A stretch of 64,000 nucleotides of DNA from Globodera rostochiensis (lineage: Eukaryota; Nematoda; Chromadorea; Rhabditida; Heteroderidae): the NCBI GenBank assembly GCA_018350325.1, contig JAEVLN010000024.1, positions 62,001 through 126,000 on the forward strand, read 5' to 3'. Of this stretch, positions 1 through 10,980 are shown in pieces. The position numbers and the translations under genes were made by a program. The notes below the pieces were generated by a model. It had not been told where the DNA came from. It ran no database searches and worked only from the letters and a program-made list of their open reading frames with translations. Position 1 is the first letter of the stretch. Every line of letters starts with the position of its first letter.

Positions 1-731
1 GGCCGCCGGGGCCGCCGCCCCTTCTCGGGATCGCATTTCTTAGAAGCAGCTGCTGCGGCTACTTTGGCCAAATGTCCCCCCCCCCCTCCCCCTCTTCGCA
101 TACCCCCACATTTTCCAGCCGAATGGCCCACCGCTTTTCTCGTCAGTCTCTCTCACTGCTCGACGACCAAATCCCGAGAATGTGCTGGGGGGGGGGTGGA
201 GGGTGTTAAGGTGAAGCTTCTGTCCATAGAAGAGTTGACGGACAAGCTTCATCGATGGAGTGAGGTGTTGTGCCCGCTGTGGAAAATCATTCCCGCCCAT
301 CTTGAACTGCTGTTTTTTGGCCTCTTTGGCCCCCTGCTGACACAATGAGCAATTAGAGTTCTCTCGTGACAATCACGGCCAATTGTGGCCCAAAATCACT
401 TTGTGGGCGGGTCTTTGGCAAAAGGCTTTAAAAGCTTTACCTTTGCCCAAACTGCCTCAGGCACACCGACCATTCGTATCCATCCGTTGAATTCCCAAGG
501 GGGCTTAGAAAAAATGCTCAACATTTACATCGACAGAAATATTTCGCTGAGAACATTTTGTTATCAAATAAAATATTGTCCCCATTACATTAAACTTTTG
601 GGTTCCTCCGCCCCCATTTTTCTATCTGGGTTTTCTAAAGTACACCTCTCTCTACCTTTTTTGCATCAAAAAAAGCAGATTAATTTAAAAAGGCTGTTGT
701 TTTATTATTGCTTTTGACTCCATTCACAAAA
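1..731. other. Left-edge segment, no gene supported
   Basis: GC-rich first 350 bases with C and G runs, then AT-rich DNA up to the mfb-1 start. Overlapping open frames exist on both strands (about 40-372 minus and 64-348 plus), but neither shows a recognisable motif or splice structure. The extreme left end read on the minus strand gives an Ala/Lys-rich stretch that could be the edge of an exon lying outside the window. The promoter of mfb-1 should lie in the right half of this segment; I see no clear core element. Confidence 0.3.
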
Positions 732-3568
732 ATGCCATTCATCGGAAAGGACTGGCGGGCTCCCGGTAAAAATGTTAACAAATAAATGAAAACCCAAAAA
801 AGCATATTTATTTAAAGGTGAGGTATGGGTTCGCGTCAGTCACACATCCGGGTGGGAACAATGCAAGGTCATTCATTAGTCATTAGAATTAATGAACATT
901 TTTAAATTAAGCAATTCGAGCTAAATTGTATATTTTAACATTAATTTAATTGGGTTTGGGAGGAATTTATGCCCAATTTTTGATGTACTGTTTGCAGTTG
1001 AGACCCATTCAACTTCCGGCAACGCATTCCATTCCGATTCCTGTCGGTTCGGATGTGCAAGACGTGGGAGATGCCATGCCGTCACCGCACAAGCGTATCA
1101 AAAATGGGAGCGGATCACCTCCGAAATGCTTTGGACGACATGCAATGCTTCTGCCGTCATTGTTTGACGACGGAGAGGACAATGGCGGGGAGAATTGTTG
1201 TTTGGATGAACAAAATGTATGTTTTGACAAAACGCCAAAAGTATCTGAAATTTAAAAAATGTTTTTTTGTTCAGGAGTCCCTTTTGCTGTTGGACGGCTC
1301 GCCACCGCCGGCAAACTCGTCGGACAATTCAGCATCCGATGAGTCCGAGTCTGACATGGCGGCCGAGGAGGAGTGCTGGGAGCAGCCCCATTGTTTTGTG
1401 AAGCTGAGGAACCGAACCAAGGAGTTCATCGGCTGCACCAGCATGAGCGAGGCGTTCCAACGGCTGGACTTGGCCAGAGCTGTCAAGGACATCCGTCGAT
1501 TCAATTACATATGCAAGGTGATAACAAAATGATGTCTTGAAAATATATATATTTTTAAATTCCCGGTGTTTTAGTTTTGAGAACAAATAAAATCTGTCGT
1601 TTCGGACTTAAGTCTTTAAAATTTTCGTTAGATAATGGTGGTTAACATTTTAAATTCTTAAATTTAAAGCATTGGATAATTCCAAAATCAAAAATTGTTT
1701 TTCCACCTTTTGTTTAGGATTATAAAAATTCAAAATTTTAAGAGTTGTTATTTAAAATAAATATATTTTCATTTCTTTAAAAACACGTTTTAAATAAATA
1801 AGCCTAGTACATATACAATTTATATTTAAATTAAAGAAAATTGAATAAATTTAGGTGGTCCAAATTTTGGTGAATGAGAAGCTGCAAAATTTGAGCGCAA
1901 TGTCTCGGAAAAGCCTTTTTGCCATCATTCAGGCCATCGTTTTGCACAGTAAATTTGAAGATTTATAATTTAAATTAATTTCAATAAAAAGGTGTCGAAG
2001 CTGATGTACATATTACCACTGCTCGTGACATTTTGAACACATTCTAGTCAGCTGCATTTTTTTTTTTTGAATTAGTGCTAACTTTTTTTTTTGCAGTTCC
2101 GGTTTGGATTCGCCGCATGTTTGTGGCTCGCCACAGTTGGCACAACGCCAATCGGTTAGCTTTTGTAATTTTTTGAGTTTGAGTCTTTTTCGTTATAATT
2201 AGAGACCGGACGATCATCTCTTCTAGATTTTTCAAAAGATTTTCGAGATTCTCGATTGACTTGAGTGGTCCTCAAGTCCGTAAATTTAAAATGTTTGCTG
2301 ACGCCCAGTTTCATTTATTTTATTTTATTTTAATATTTTATAGGACACATGTTCAGCTTTACTCGATTTAATCGCCAACATGCCGCCTTCTACACTGTCT
2401 GAGGCTAACCCGGAAAGGTGAAATTAATTAATTAATTTATTTATTTATGCTAATTAATTTCTCTGACGAATTCTTTGTGAAATTTGTTTTCAAATTGGAG
2501 CATCAACCTAAAAAAACCAAAACCCAAAAATCCCAAAAAAAATTTTGGGTTTTGGTTTTGGGTCCAAGGTTCCGGTCTCTAGATTAAAGTAACAATAAAA
2601 CAGTGTTGATTTAATAATTCATTTTTTTATTTAACATTAATAACTTAAACAAAAAAATTTTTGTTTTAAATGATAATTTATTTTTTTTGCCTTATATTTT
2701 TATATTTTGTTTTTTTCTTTAAAAGTATAATAAAACTTTGGGTTTAACGAATTTTAATTTTTTTTTTGATTGTAGCATTACTTTCCTGGACATGCCGAAG
2801 GAAGTGCTGCGCCAAATTTTGGCCAAATTGCCGGACCACGTGTCCATTCTGGAGGTGGCCAAGGCTAACGAGACCTTCCAGGCACTCGTCGATTGTGAAC
2901 AAAACAATGGCGAAGTCTGTGCCTATGCCACTTCACGCAAGCCCAAATTGACAAACATAAGGCGAGAAATTAATATAATAAATTTAAATAATTTGTCTAA
3001 TCCAATGCGGCATATTCATTTTAAAACCTGAGAATTTGAGACTTGCTATGAGAACAATTTTAAATCAAAAATTATGTTTTTTTATACAACTTTAAAATAC
3101 AATTTCTTTAATTTGATTTATTAAAAATTATATTTTTTTTTCTATATTTTGTTAATAAGTTTTGTAAACCAAATGGAATGTTTCTCATTTTTAATATTAA
3201 TTTACCAAATTTGCAGAGTTCCGACTCAGTCACATGGCGTCAATTGTTTTTATGCTCAACAAAGTACTACGGGCTCAAGGAAGTCTATGCAGATCTCATC
3301 CACATTTGTTGCCATTGCAAGGCTCTGTTTTGGAAGGTCCATTTTTTAAATTTAAATTTTATTTTTTAAATTATTGTTTCCGATTACAGGACCATGGACA
3401 TCCATGCGTTTCTAAGGAAACCGCCCCATCTGTACGGGTAACACCTCAGCAATTTGTTGATAGTAAGCATTTTTTTAAATATTTAACCTACATTTTTTAA
3501 TTATTTATTTTATTTTTGTTTTTTTAAAATTATTAATTCTCAATTTTTTAGTGCTTTTGTTTCTGTGA
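732..3568 (+). CDS. mfb-1: F-box protein, FBXO25/FBXO32 (MAFbx/atrogin-1) orthologue
   Basis: Substrate-recognition subunit of an SCF (Skp1-Cullin1-F-box) ubiquitin ligase; in animals FBXO32 drives muscle protein turnover. Exon 1 (732-765) encodes MPFIGKDWRAPG, matching the conserved start of the family. Clear later exons: 1275-1517 (acidic stretch, then SEAFQRLDLARAVKDIRRFNYI, the conserved LGEAFNRLDF...RRFNYV block), 1855-1948, 2097-2164 (WIRRM), 2344-2417, 2776 to about 2911 (F-box start, ITFLDMPKEVLRQILAKLPD), 3217-3336 (CCHCKALFWK, the CKHCHILSWK motif), 3390-3462 (HGHPC...VTPQQFVD) and 3552-3568 (stop). Most junctions are GT-AG and in phase. Two links do not fit: exon 2 (about 980-1221) changes reading frame before its donor, and the exon near 1993-2050 leaves the wrong phase for the next. 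Either extra splicing or single-base errors explain this. Family identity is secure; exact exon 2 and exon 5 borders are not. Confidence 0.9.
2199..2582. repeat. Inverted AGAGACCGG ends around mfb-1 exon 7
   Basis: AGAGACCGG occurs just after exon 6 and its complement CCGGTCTCT occurs near 2572-2580. These match the termini of the TAGAG(A/C)CCGG element family seen elsewhere in the window. Just inside the right end is a self-complementary AAACCCAAAA/TTTTGGGTTTT run. The coding exon 2344-2417 lies between the ends, so this may be two solo ends rather than one element. Confidence 0.4.
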
Positions 3569-3599
3569 ACGCCGCATAACTTCTCAAACATGCATGTTT

Positions 3600-4270
3600 T
3601 GCTGAATTAAGAAAATGTGACGAAAATATGAAAATATATTTTATTGTATAAGTGATCGTTTTTTAACATTATAAAAATTATTTTGAAAACCAACAATGAT
3701 TGAATGAAATTCATAACAATGTTAATTGTAAAAAAAATTCGAAAATTCGCCAAAGGGTTAGGTAGGTATACATTTTGCTTCATTCTCTTGAAATTTTTTT
3801 TTTTGAAGAATTACTCATTCGATTTTTTAAAAAACGCAATTTCGCGGCGCTCCAGCCCTGGTCTGCTGAGGATTGGGGGTAGTTTTTTTACAATTGTTGT
3901 CCATTGTTTTCGTTCAACAAAAAATAATTTCGTTTTAAAATGATAATATCTCTGTTTGAATTATTTGTTTAATTGAGGTTAATCAAATTTCCTTTTTTCT
4001 CTATAATGAATTTTAGCAAAAAAGAATAGGTGGTACTTATGTACTTATATTTTATTATTAAACAATGACGGGCCTCCAAATGCCCCAAACAGATTCTTTT
4101 GCCAACCTTTTTATAGCATTTACCTATTAACGTATTACAAATTAATTAAATTTATTGCTGTTTTTGATTCCGCAAACAATTTATGCAAATGCATTAGAAA
4201 AGTTCAATTTGATCATATCTTTCCGTTTGGCATAAATTGCCAATGCCGCGTTGTGCTCCTCTTTCTATTC
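3600..4270. other. Intergenic, convergent 3' ends
   Basis: AT-rich DNA between the mfb-1 stop and the stop of the minus-strand gene that follows. I see no coding sequence or repeat structure in it. Confidence 0.4.
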
Positions 4271-4279
4271 TTTTCCATT

Positions 4280-6900
4280 TTAGTTGGGCTTCTTCGGGGT
4301 GGGCTTGGCGGCATTATATGCCCTTCTTCTCATTATTCGCGTTAGCCTTCTTTGTGGTGGGCTTGATGCATTAGTGCCCTTCTTTTCATCATCCTCCGGC
4401 ATTGGAGTCTGCACGTGTCTCGCCAAAACTCAATAATTAATAAGAAAAAAATTAGAAAATTGCCTTTTTTCCAACACTGCTGATTCTGAGAATCACAGGT
4501 TTTGTGGGGACCTTACTTCTTTTTGTCTGTGTAACCCTTTAGTTTCATCCTCTCCATACTTTCCATAGTTCATATTGACGAAAAAAGTCCATCTTAAAAT
4601 CAATTCAATTTATGGATAGCAATGCAATTAACAACTGTTTTAAATGCATTGATTGCTTTTGATAAAATAAATTGAATTTATAAATTCAGACCCAATTACA
4701 GGTACTATAAACAATACTTTACCTAATTTACTTTGCCCTCTAAAGGCATATTAAATGTTTATCATCAATAAATGTGAAAAATGTTGCTTATACTTACTAG
4801 GGCCTGGATTTTTAGGGACTAAAAAACGTGAAAAGGGACATATAATAGGGACTAAAAACCCCAAAAAGTGGCCAAAATAGGGATTAAAAAAGGTGCCTAA
4901 ACTGCCCAAATCCAGTCAATTTTTGCCGTGAAACCTTTAAATCCATCATTTTTTATTAATTTTCTTCTTACAATTGTAAACGTACTCATTTTTGGTTCCC
5001 TATCCCTTTGGGCAGTGGATCCTTTGGGCAGGTGGATCGATTGGGCAGTGATCCTTTGGGCAGTGAAATATTAAAAAATAATTTTTTGAGTACAACTTGT
5101 TTGTAAGTTATAGGGGAAAATTAATTGGGGCGTGCCAAATGATATGAAACCATTGCTCTATTATCAAATTGCAAACAGTTGCTGCAAATTTGCATGTTGT
5201 CTTCAACTTTGCTGTCCGTTTCAAACTGATAATCGAAGCCTTCTCGAGTTAGCAGGCTTTTGCTTTTTTTTGAAATGACTTCACTACTATTCATATCTTA
5301 GAATTTTTAAAAAAAAATCGGCCTGTCGTTAATAAATTATGAATAATTGTGCGAAAATAAAGTTATTTAGGCCATCCCCCCCTCTGTCTCCCCGACACCC
5401 CCCCCCCCATTCTTTATCTGCCCGGATTGTTCCATCATATTACAGTCAACATCATCAAAGCAACATTTTATTAGCATATTTCTATTTAAAAAATAATAAA
5501 CCAACTAAAAGTTTTTTATATAAAAAAATATTTAAAAGTTAATTGACTGATTAATTAATTTTCGCAAAAAAAGTCACTGCCCAAAGGATCACTGCCCAAT
5601 CGATCCACTTCCCAAAGGATCCACTGCCCAAACGATCGGTCACCCTATTTTTCGCATGTTTTTGAAACTTTTATAGAAAATTCAAATAAAAATTTTTCGG
5701 AAAATATCAATCTCCTAGAAAAAAGTCTTTTTTAGGGGTGCATTTTTGGGAAAGAAAAAATTTTGATTTTAGGGGTAGTTTTCTCTTTTTTATTGCATTT
5801 TTCTTAAGAAACTTTCGGAAAAATGCCTAAAATATTGCATTTTTTTCTTAAAACATTGGGGAAAAGTGCCAAAATAGGGTCTAAAAACGTAAAAAACGTC
5901 GAAATTGGGATTTATTCTCAAAAAGGGCGAAATAGGGATTTTTAGGGACTAAAAAGTCGCTCTAATTCAAAAAATTTTCGAAATGAATGCTATTTTTCTG
6001 TGCTTCTCTCAGTCAAAAGCCCTATTCGCAAAAAAAATGTAAACCCCTAAAAATGCGGGCCCTAATATTACCGATGATGACTTCCACATTGGCCTCCTCT
6101 TCAGCGATCTCGTCCATTGTTTCCCCGAGCAACTTGCGCATATGCACAATGTTGGCATTTTCGCTCGCATTCATCATGTTTTTTTCCAGCGAATCCACAA
6201 CCTTTGTGAGGTTTACTTTGATGTCGTTCAACACATTGGTCATGATCACAACTTTCTAAATTGCATTTACATTTTAAAATATTTATAAAAATTATATAAT
6301 GCACAAATCCAATTTCTACAATTTTGTAATGATAATTTTAATATCCAACGTGAACGCAATCAAAGCAATATTTAGGGGGCAAGGCAATTAAAATATTTAT
6401 TTTTTAGCCAAATTATGGTTTACGGTTATTTTTTCTATTTTAACCCGCTCTCCATTTGAACCCCAGTCTCTAATTGTACCCCCCCCCCCCCCCTCGAGGT
6501 GGTTTGAACAGTCCCATGGGTTACCTATAGGGAAAAATACGGTATTTAAAAAAAACTGAAAACTTCCTAATTTTTTAAAATAAAAAATAAAAAGTTGTTC
6601 ACCTCTTTCACGGCGACCTTGAACGGTTGGTAAACTACCGTATTCACTAAGACCACAGATGCTGTCAAGGTTTACGTAGGCCATTTCCTGCAACATGTGC
6701 GCCATCCAGTCCGCGCAGTACACATTGCGTTCCCAGCGTGCCTCGCGGCCATAAGGCCGACGTGGCGCTGTACAATTTGGCCAAGTCTGAGCTGTTCCTC
6801 AGCTTTTCGGGAAAAGCGTGTCCAAAGTGTCGCATACGTTTGGGCCGCCTCAGCGGGACCCACAACGCGCGACTTCGCCGAGTTTGGGGCTAAAATATCC
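4280..6900 (-). CDS. Unassigned multi-exon gene, helical middle and basic tail
   Basis: I do not recognise the family. Three blocks are supported. The last exon (about 4280-4430) reads VLARHVQTPMPEDDEKKG, then a Lys/Arg/Pro-rich tail ending PTPKKPN and a stop. An internal exon (about 6079-6256) encodes an amphipathic, Glu-rich helix (NVLNDIKVNLTKVVDSLEKN onward), with an AG acceptor before it and a GTAATATT donor after it. A 5' block (about 6600-6897) is helical (AAQTYATLWTRFSRKAEEQL) but switches frame once, around 6740, before CADWMAHMLQEMAY. The start codon is not resolved and exons may be missing. The intron between the helical exon and the tail holds a nested 1.27 kb transposon that ends 15 bases from the donor. 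The composition suggests a nuclear or coiled-coil protein, but this is a guess. Confidence 0.45.
4798..6064. mobile_element. Non-autonomous DNA transposon, TAGGGCC termini
   Basis: The left end reads TAGGGCCTGGATTTTTAGGG and the right end is the complement of TAGGGCCCGCATTTTTAGGG, about 18 of 20 bases matching. The interior is low-complexity, with many AGGGACTAAAAA-type repeats and no coding capacity. It belongs with the elements at 15,188, 46,033 and 49,221 by its ends. It lies in an intron of the surrounding minus-strand gene and hosts a second element. Confidence 0.7.
5004..5646. mobile_element. Nested MITE with about 60-bp terminal inverted repeats
   Basis: Left arm 5004-5066 (CCTTTGGGCAGTGGATCC and related units) is the near-perfect inverse of 5575-5646 (GGATCCACTGCCC). 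Each arm is itself built from the short unit TTTGGGCAGTGGATC. The interior is AT-rich with a CCCCCCCCC run and no gene. It sits inside the larger TAGGGCC element, so it inserted later. Confidence 0.75.
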
Positions 6901-6955
6901 AAATAATTGTACATTTATTTTTCCTTAATAAATTATTGGCCCTGATCAAAGCTAC

Positions 6956-6975
6956 ACGTGATCGATCGATCACGT
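6956..6975. other. Perfect 20-bp palindrome
   Basis: ACGTGATCGATCGATCACGT equals its own reverse complement. It lies about 50 bases upstream of the supported part of the minus-strand gene at 4.3-6.9 kb, so it could be a binding site for a dimeric factor, or part of a small repeat: the sequence GCATCATGA recurs in inverted form just to the right. Confidence 0.5.
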
Positions 6976-7335
6976 CGCATCATGACACATAGTTTGGTGG
7001 AAGTGTTAACGCATCATGATCACGATTTTTAGGCTTAATCTGTGAGCCCCTGTCCCCTGGTCTCTTAGGGTGCATTAAAATTTGATGAGCAATTTTGAAA
7101 ACTTTTAAAACTGAAACAGCCTTTTAGAAACCAAGCAAAAAACATCCTAATAAAAATCTTTTGAACCCTTCTCGTTTCCCATTTTTGATCATAAACTTTA
7201 CAATTCTTTTTTTTTATCGAAAACCTTTTCACATCGAGTCAGTTTAGTTATTAAAAAAATTTAATATTTTATTGTTTTTGAAGTTTCATAATTTTTTTTA
7301 CATAGTTGTCCGGCTTTATAAGGCTCCTATCGTCC

Positions 7336-7873
7336 TCATTTTTTAAATTCAGGGAACAAAGTTGTGTAATCAATGGCCGTTTCGCCTGCAGCAGTATAGC
7401 CGTTGCCGTCGGAAACGATTTTAAATCGCAAAGCTTTGAGGCGTTGTGCTTCGGGCCATGGATGTTGATCGTATTCATTGATTTTGCCTTCGATCCACTC
7501 AATTCTTTCCTTTTCCTCCTCTGGGCTCTCTTTGCCTTCGCCTAGAAAATAAAAATGTGTAAATAAAAAAAGTTTATTTAAAATTTTTTTAAATTTATTT
7601 TTTAAACAATAAATGCAATTACCACCTACAACAACAGCTGATGTAAACGGGTTACAATTTCCAATTTTTTAAAATTAACAATTCAAGAAAAATCGAATTT
7701 AATTCCAGAAATTTATTCAGAATTTAAATAAAATTTGTTTGATTTCTTTTTTGAATTAATTTTATTGCTATTCATTGCAAAATTTAGTTCATGAAGTGTT
7801 TACCATGTGCCAAAGGGACCAAAGACGACAGAATGCAAATGAAGAAAATTTTGTCAAAATGTTTAGGGACCAT
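7336..7873 (-). CDS. Small secreted acidic protein, two exons
   Basis: Exon 1 (7804-7873) starts MVPKHFDKIFFICILSSLVP and ends with one base of a Gly codon at a GTAAAC donor. This is a good signal peptide: charged start, hydrophobic core, cut expected near AHG. Exon 2 (7336-7541) follows a TTTTCTAG acceptor in matching phase. It encodes an acidic helical stretch (ESPEEEKERIEWIEGKINEY), then HPWPEAQRLKALRFKIVSD, and ends FPEFKK stop. The predicted protein is about 91 residues with no cysteine in the mature part. I do not recognise a family. Exported short proteins like this are common in parasitic nematodes, but nothing here proves such a role. Both splice sites, phase and the signal peptide agree, so the gene model is good even though the function is unknown. 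Confidence 0.7.
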
Positions 7874-8377
7874 TTTATTTATTGAACAGAATCTGAAAAT
7901 TACAAATAACTGTTTATGACAAAAGTAATTTTGTGAAAGATAAAATAATTTTATTTGTAAATTATGCACAATGCACACAAAATGGATTGAAATTGTGGCT
8001 ATCATCGGCCGTATTGGTCAATCATTTGGCCAGATGATGACAAATCATTCAGCGTTTGTAAAAGCAAATTTATGCGAATGCGTTCAATTTTTTTTTTGGC
8101 TGCTGTGATGGAATGAATGTCAAAAAAGTAAATAAAAATCATTTATTAGTTTCTATGCTTTTAAATTTCAAGGCGTTTTGGGGTAAATTCACTTGGTTTG
8201 AAAAATTTAATAGAAAATCAAAATAAAATTTTTCGGAATATCGATAATTAAAGTGCCATGGTTAACTATCGTTGTTACAGTAGTGCTTACGGTATTTTTT
8301 GACTGTAATTAAGTCACCATGGAATTTAAACGAATGAAGAAAACACAACAAATTGCGCAAAGGCGGATGCAATTTGA

Positions 8378-8735
8378 ATTCGCTGACAGAGCAGAGCAGT
8401 TCTTTCTAATTAAATTAATTAAGAACTTAAATTTTGCCTAAAATCCAATTTATATATTTCTACAACAATAAACTTTGAAATGATTATAGCTTAGAACAGG
8501 ATTGACGATCAAAACTCAATATTTGAGGTTTTTTCAGACCCAAACTACTTAAAAATTTAACCAGACTCAAACCCGAAACTCGACTCGAAATTTTCTTTGC
8601 TCGAGGCAACCCCTGATATATAGAACGAATACTTTCCATAATATTATTAACAATTGTGATTTGGACTAGACCATTTTCTCTAGATGATTGATATAGCTTT
8701 TTCTTTAATCGATGCTTTTCGAGGCGCTAGGTTAA
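8378..8735 (+). repeat. Dispersed repeat, copy A (inverse of 18,190-18,545)
   Basis: About 350 bases, including TTGACGATCAAAACTCAATA and GACTAGACCATTTTCTCTAG, recur in the opposite orientation near 18.2-18.5 kb with moderate divergence. No coding sequence is seen. It may be a member of a transposon family. Confidence 0.7.
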
Positions 8736-9409
8736 ATTTAGAATTGCAAATTTCTCGAAAAAATTATTATTAAATTTTGGCTTTATTTCTTACAAAGAGT
8801 GTAATTCCGTTCTTTGTGTTCTTTGCTTCTTTGCGAGATTCCAGGCCCACAAATTATCATCCGACGAAGGCATCGAATGTTCAAAAGTGCTAATAAGAAT
8901 TGTACTTTTGTGATTTAAAAAAAGTAAATCTCAAAAAACATAAAGATTAATTCTTTTAAATAGTAACTTAAAGTCCAATTGTATTTACTAATTTTAAATA
9001 GCAATTTAATACAATATTAGGATGAATTTGAGTTTCGCGCCCGAAAACTAATATCTCACGCCCAGCGCGCCGAAGGCGCGCTGGAAGTTGTGCATTGCTT
9101 CTTCAACTTTTTTAAGGTGCATTCAGGAAAACTATAGACTTTTCAGTACCGTGGACGACTGAGTCCCAGGAGCCGATTCAAAAAGTTAAGGTCAATTTTC
9201 GAAAAAAATGAATTTTTCACAAAAAATTCATAAAAATTTTGGAACAAGATATTTTCAAAACTAATTATTTAGATAAATAGCTTATTTTTTTTCACTAGCA
9301 TTTAAAATCACTATTTCCAATTTTTTGAAAATATTTTTGGTGGAAATTCTTATTTTAAAATTTTCATTTTTTTTACAAAATTCGAAACAATTTACCGAAA
9401 AAAAGGACA

Positions 9410-9570
9410 CCAAACCAAATTGTTGACTATGTGGGGGGGGGGGGGGGGTTGAAAGGGGTGAGGTTGTACCTGGCGTGATCATGGGGGGGGGGGTATTTAA
9501 CGTGTTGGGATGCACTCCCCACACCCAGAACCGTTGTACCTGGCACAATCAACGGTTCAAAACTGCACAC
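9410..9570. repeat. Poly-G-rich repeat segment
   Basis: Two long G runs (about 9432-9448 and 9483-9492) sit in a segment in which the short unit GTTGTACCTGGC occurs twice. It resembles other C/G homopolymer islands in this AT-rich window. I see no gene. Confidence 0.4.
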
Positions 9571-9597
9571 CCCGAACCCCAAACTAGGTAACGAAGC

Positions 9598-9886
9598 TCG
9601 ATAAGCGCGTTAGCGCTTACCAGCACACAAAATAGCGTTGTACATCACTCCACTAGATAATTTAATAGTATTAAAACTAATTACTCGCCGATCCTGAACA
9701 GCTCCAGCATTCTCCGGCAATGAATGTTCATCAACGGAATTCACACATTGCTTTTTCCATCTTTGTAGTGTTGTTCTGTCAATATTTAGAAAATTGGCCA
9801 ATAGCAAGTCACTGATTTTAGAATTTCTTTGTTTAATTTTGTAATATTTTTTCATCAATTCCTTTCTCTCTTTGTTGGAATATATA
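9598..9886 (-). pseudogene. Helix-turn-helix domain fragment
   Basis: The minus strand reads MKKYYKIKQRNSKISDLLLA followed by NFLNIDRTTLQRWKKQ. A helix, short turn and recognition helix ending RWKKQ is the pattern of psq/transposase-type DNA-binding domains. It lies just downstream of a gene with two more such units and may be its detached last repeat. I see no complete gene structure around it. Confidence 0.4.
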
Positions 9887-9933
9887 ATTTGCGCTAAATT
9901 AAATTTAATATTTTGCTAATTAATCATCAAAAT

Positions 9934-10880
9934 TTACAATTGACGGGAAAGTCCAAATTCTTTTTTCCAGCGACAAATTGTTTCTTTAGAAATACCAAAT
10001 TCTTTAGCAAGTTTAGTTTGTTCTCCATATTTACTCATTTTGATCTCATCCATTCGGTCAATAAATTCACGCTTTTTCTTCTGATTAAAAAGGTTTTTTA
10101 TTTATTTTTATTTTTCGAATTAAGCCAAATTCTTTCTTCCATTTATAAATTTTCCTGCGATTGACGCCCAATTTTCTTGAACTATTTTTGTTCATTTTCA
10201 TTTCTTTCGTTTTGTGTAACTTTTCCTTGTTGCTTATATTCTTCTCTCATCGAATGGAATTTGGATATTATTTCTCGTTTTTCTTTATCTTTGAACTGAT
10301 TTTCATTGATAAATCCTTCAATTGTTTCATCTTCATCATCACCTTGATCAATGTAATCCGGGTCTTTTTGTGTAAGATTCTGATCAGTCGAATCAGAATT
10401 ATAAGCTTCATCATCACCTTGATCAATGTAATCCGGGTCTTCTTGTGTAAGATTCTGATCAGTCAAATCAGAATTATAAGCTTCAAAATTCTGATCACTA
10501 TTGTCATCACCCGGGTCTTCTTGTGTAAGATTCTGATCATTCGAATCAGAATTATAAGCTTCAACATTCTGATCAATATTGTCATACCAGGGTCTTCTTG
10601 TGTCAGATTCTGATTATTCGGATCAGAATTATAAGCTTCAACATTTTGATCAATATTTCGTCATCCTCAGCTTGTCCAGTAAGTGTTTGAACTGTTTGAA
10701 TCTCCGTTCTTTCTGTTCTTTTCTTTTTGTGAGATTCCAGGCCCACAAATTTGAGTTTGACGGAGTTTTTCCCACTTTTATTTCTTCAAGGTCATCTTCG
10801 TCCCAACCTTTCCCAAATATTTCATCAAAAGTTTGTCGAATTTTTCCATCTTTTGGTTCATTAACCGCGAAATTTTGACA
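9934..10880 (-). pseudogene. Acidic-repeat protein with two helix-turn-helix units, frames broken
   Basis: From 5' to 3' on the minus strand: a segment reading TFDEIFGKGWDEDDLEEIKV; an acidic repeat region (unit with TDQNLTQEDPDYIDQGDDE, about 10,330-10,640); a linker; then two HTH units, SSRKLGVNRRKIYKWKKEFG and, nearest the stop at 9934, KLAKEFGISKETICRWKKEF. The units share the K-W/R-W-K-K-E-F-G-L end, typical of repeated psq-like DNA-binding domains expanded in some plant-parasitic nematodes (from general knowledge). At least two single-base shifts, both in A runs (near 10,184 and 10,095), are needed to keep one frame. So it is either a decaying gene or one damaged by consensus errors. 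Likely role if intact: a nuclear DNA-binding protein or domesticated transposase. Confidence 0.45.
10330..10645 (-). repeat. Coding minisatellite, about four units of 70-75 bp
   Basis: Units begin CATCATCACCTTGATCAATG or a variant and contain TTGTGTAAGATTCTGATCA and AATCAGAATTATAAGCTTCA. On the minus strand each encodes the acidic block ...TDQNLTQEDPDYIDQGDDE.... Later units lose parts. Tandem growth of the acidic linker is the simplest reading. Confidence 0.75.
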
Positions 10881-10980
10881 ATTAAATTTATAAATAGAAA
10901 AAATAATGCCAAAGCTTCATATTTTCTGAAAATTACAATAATTAGTGGAAAAGTAAAAAATGTTTTTTGAAACATTTAGA

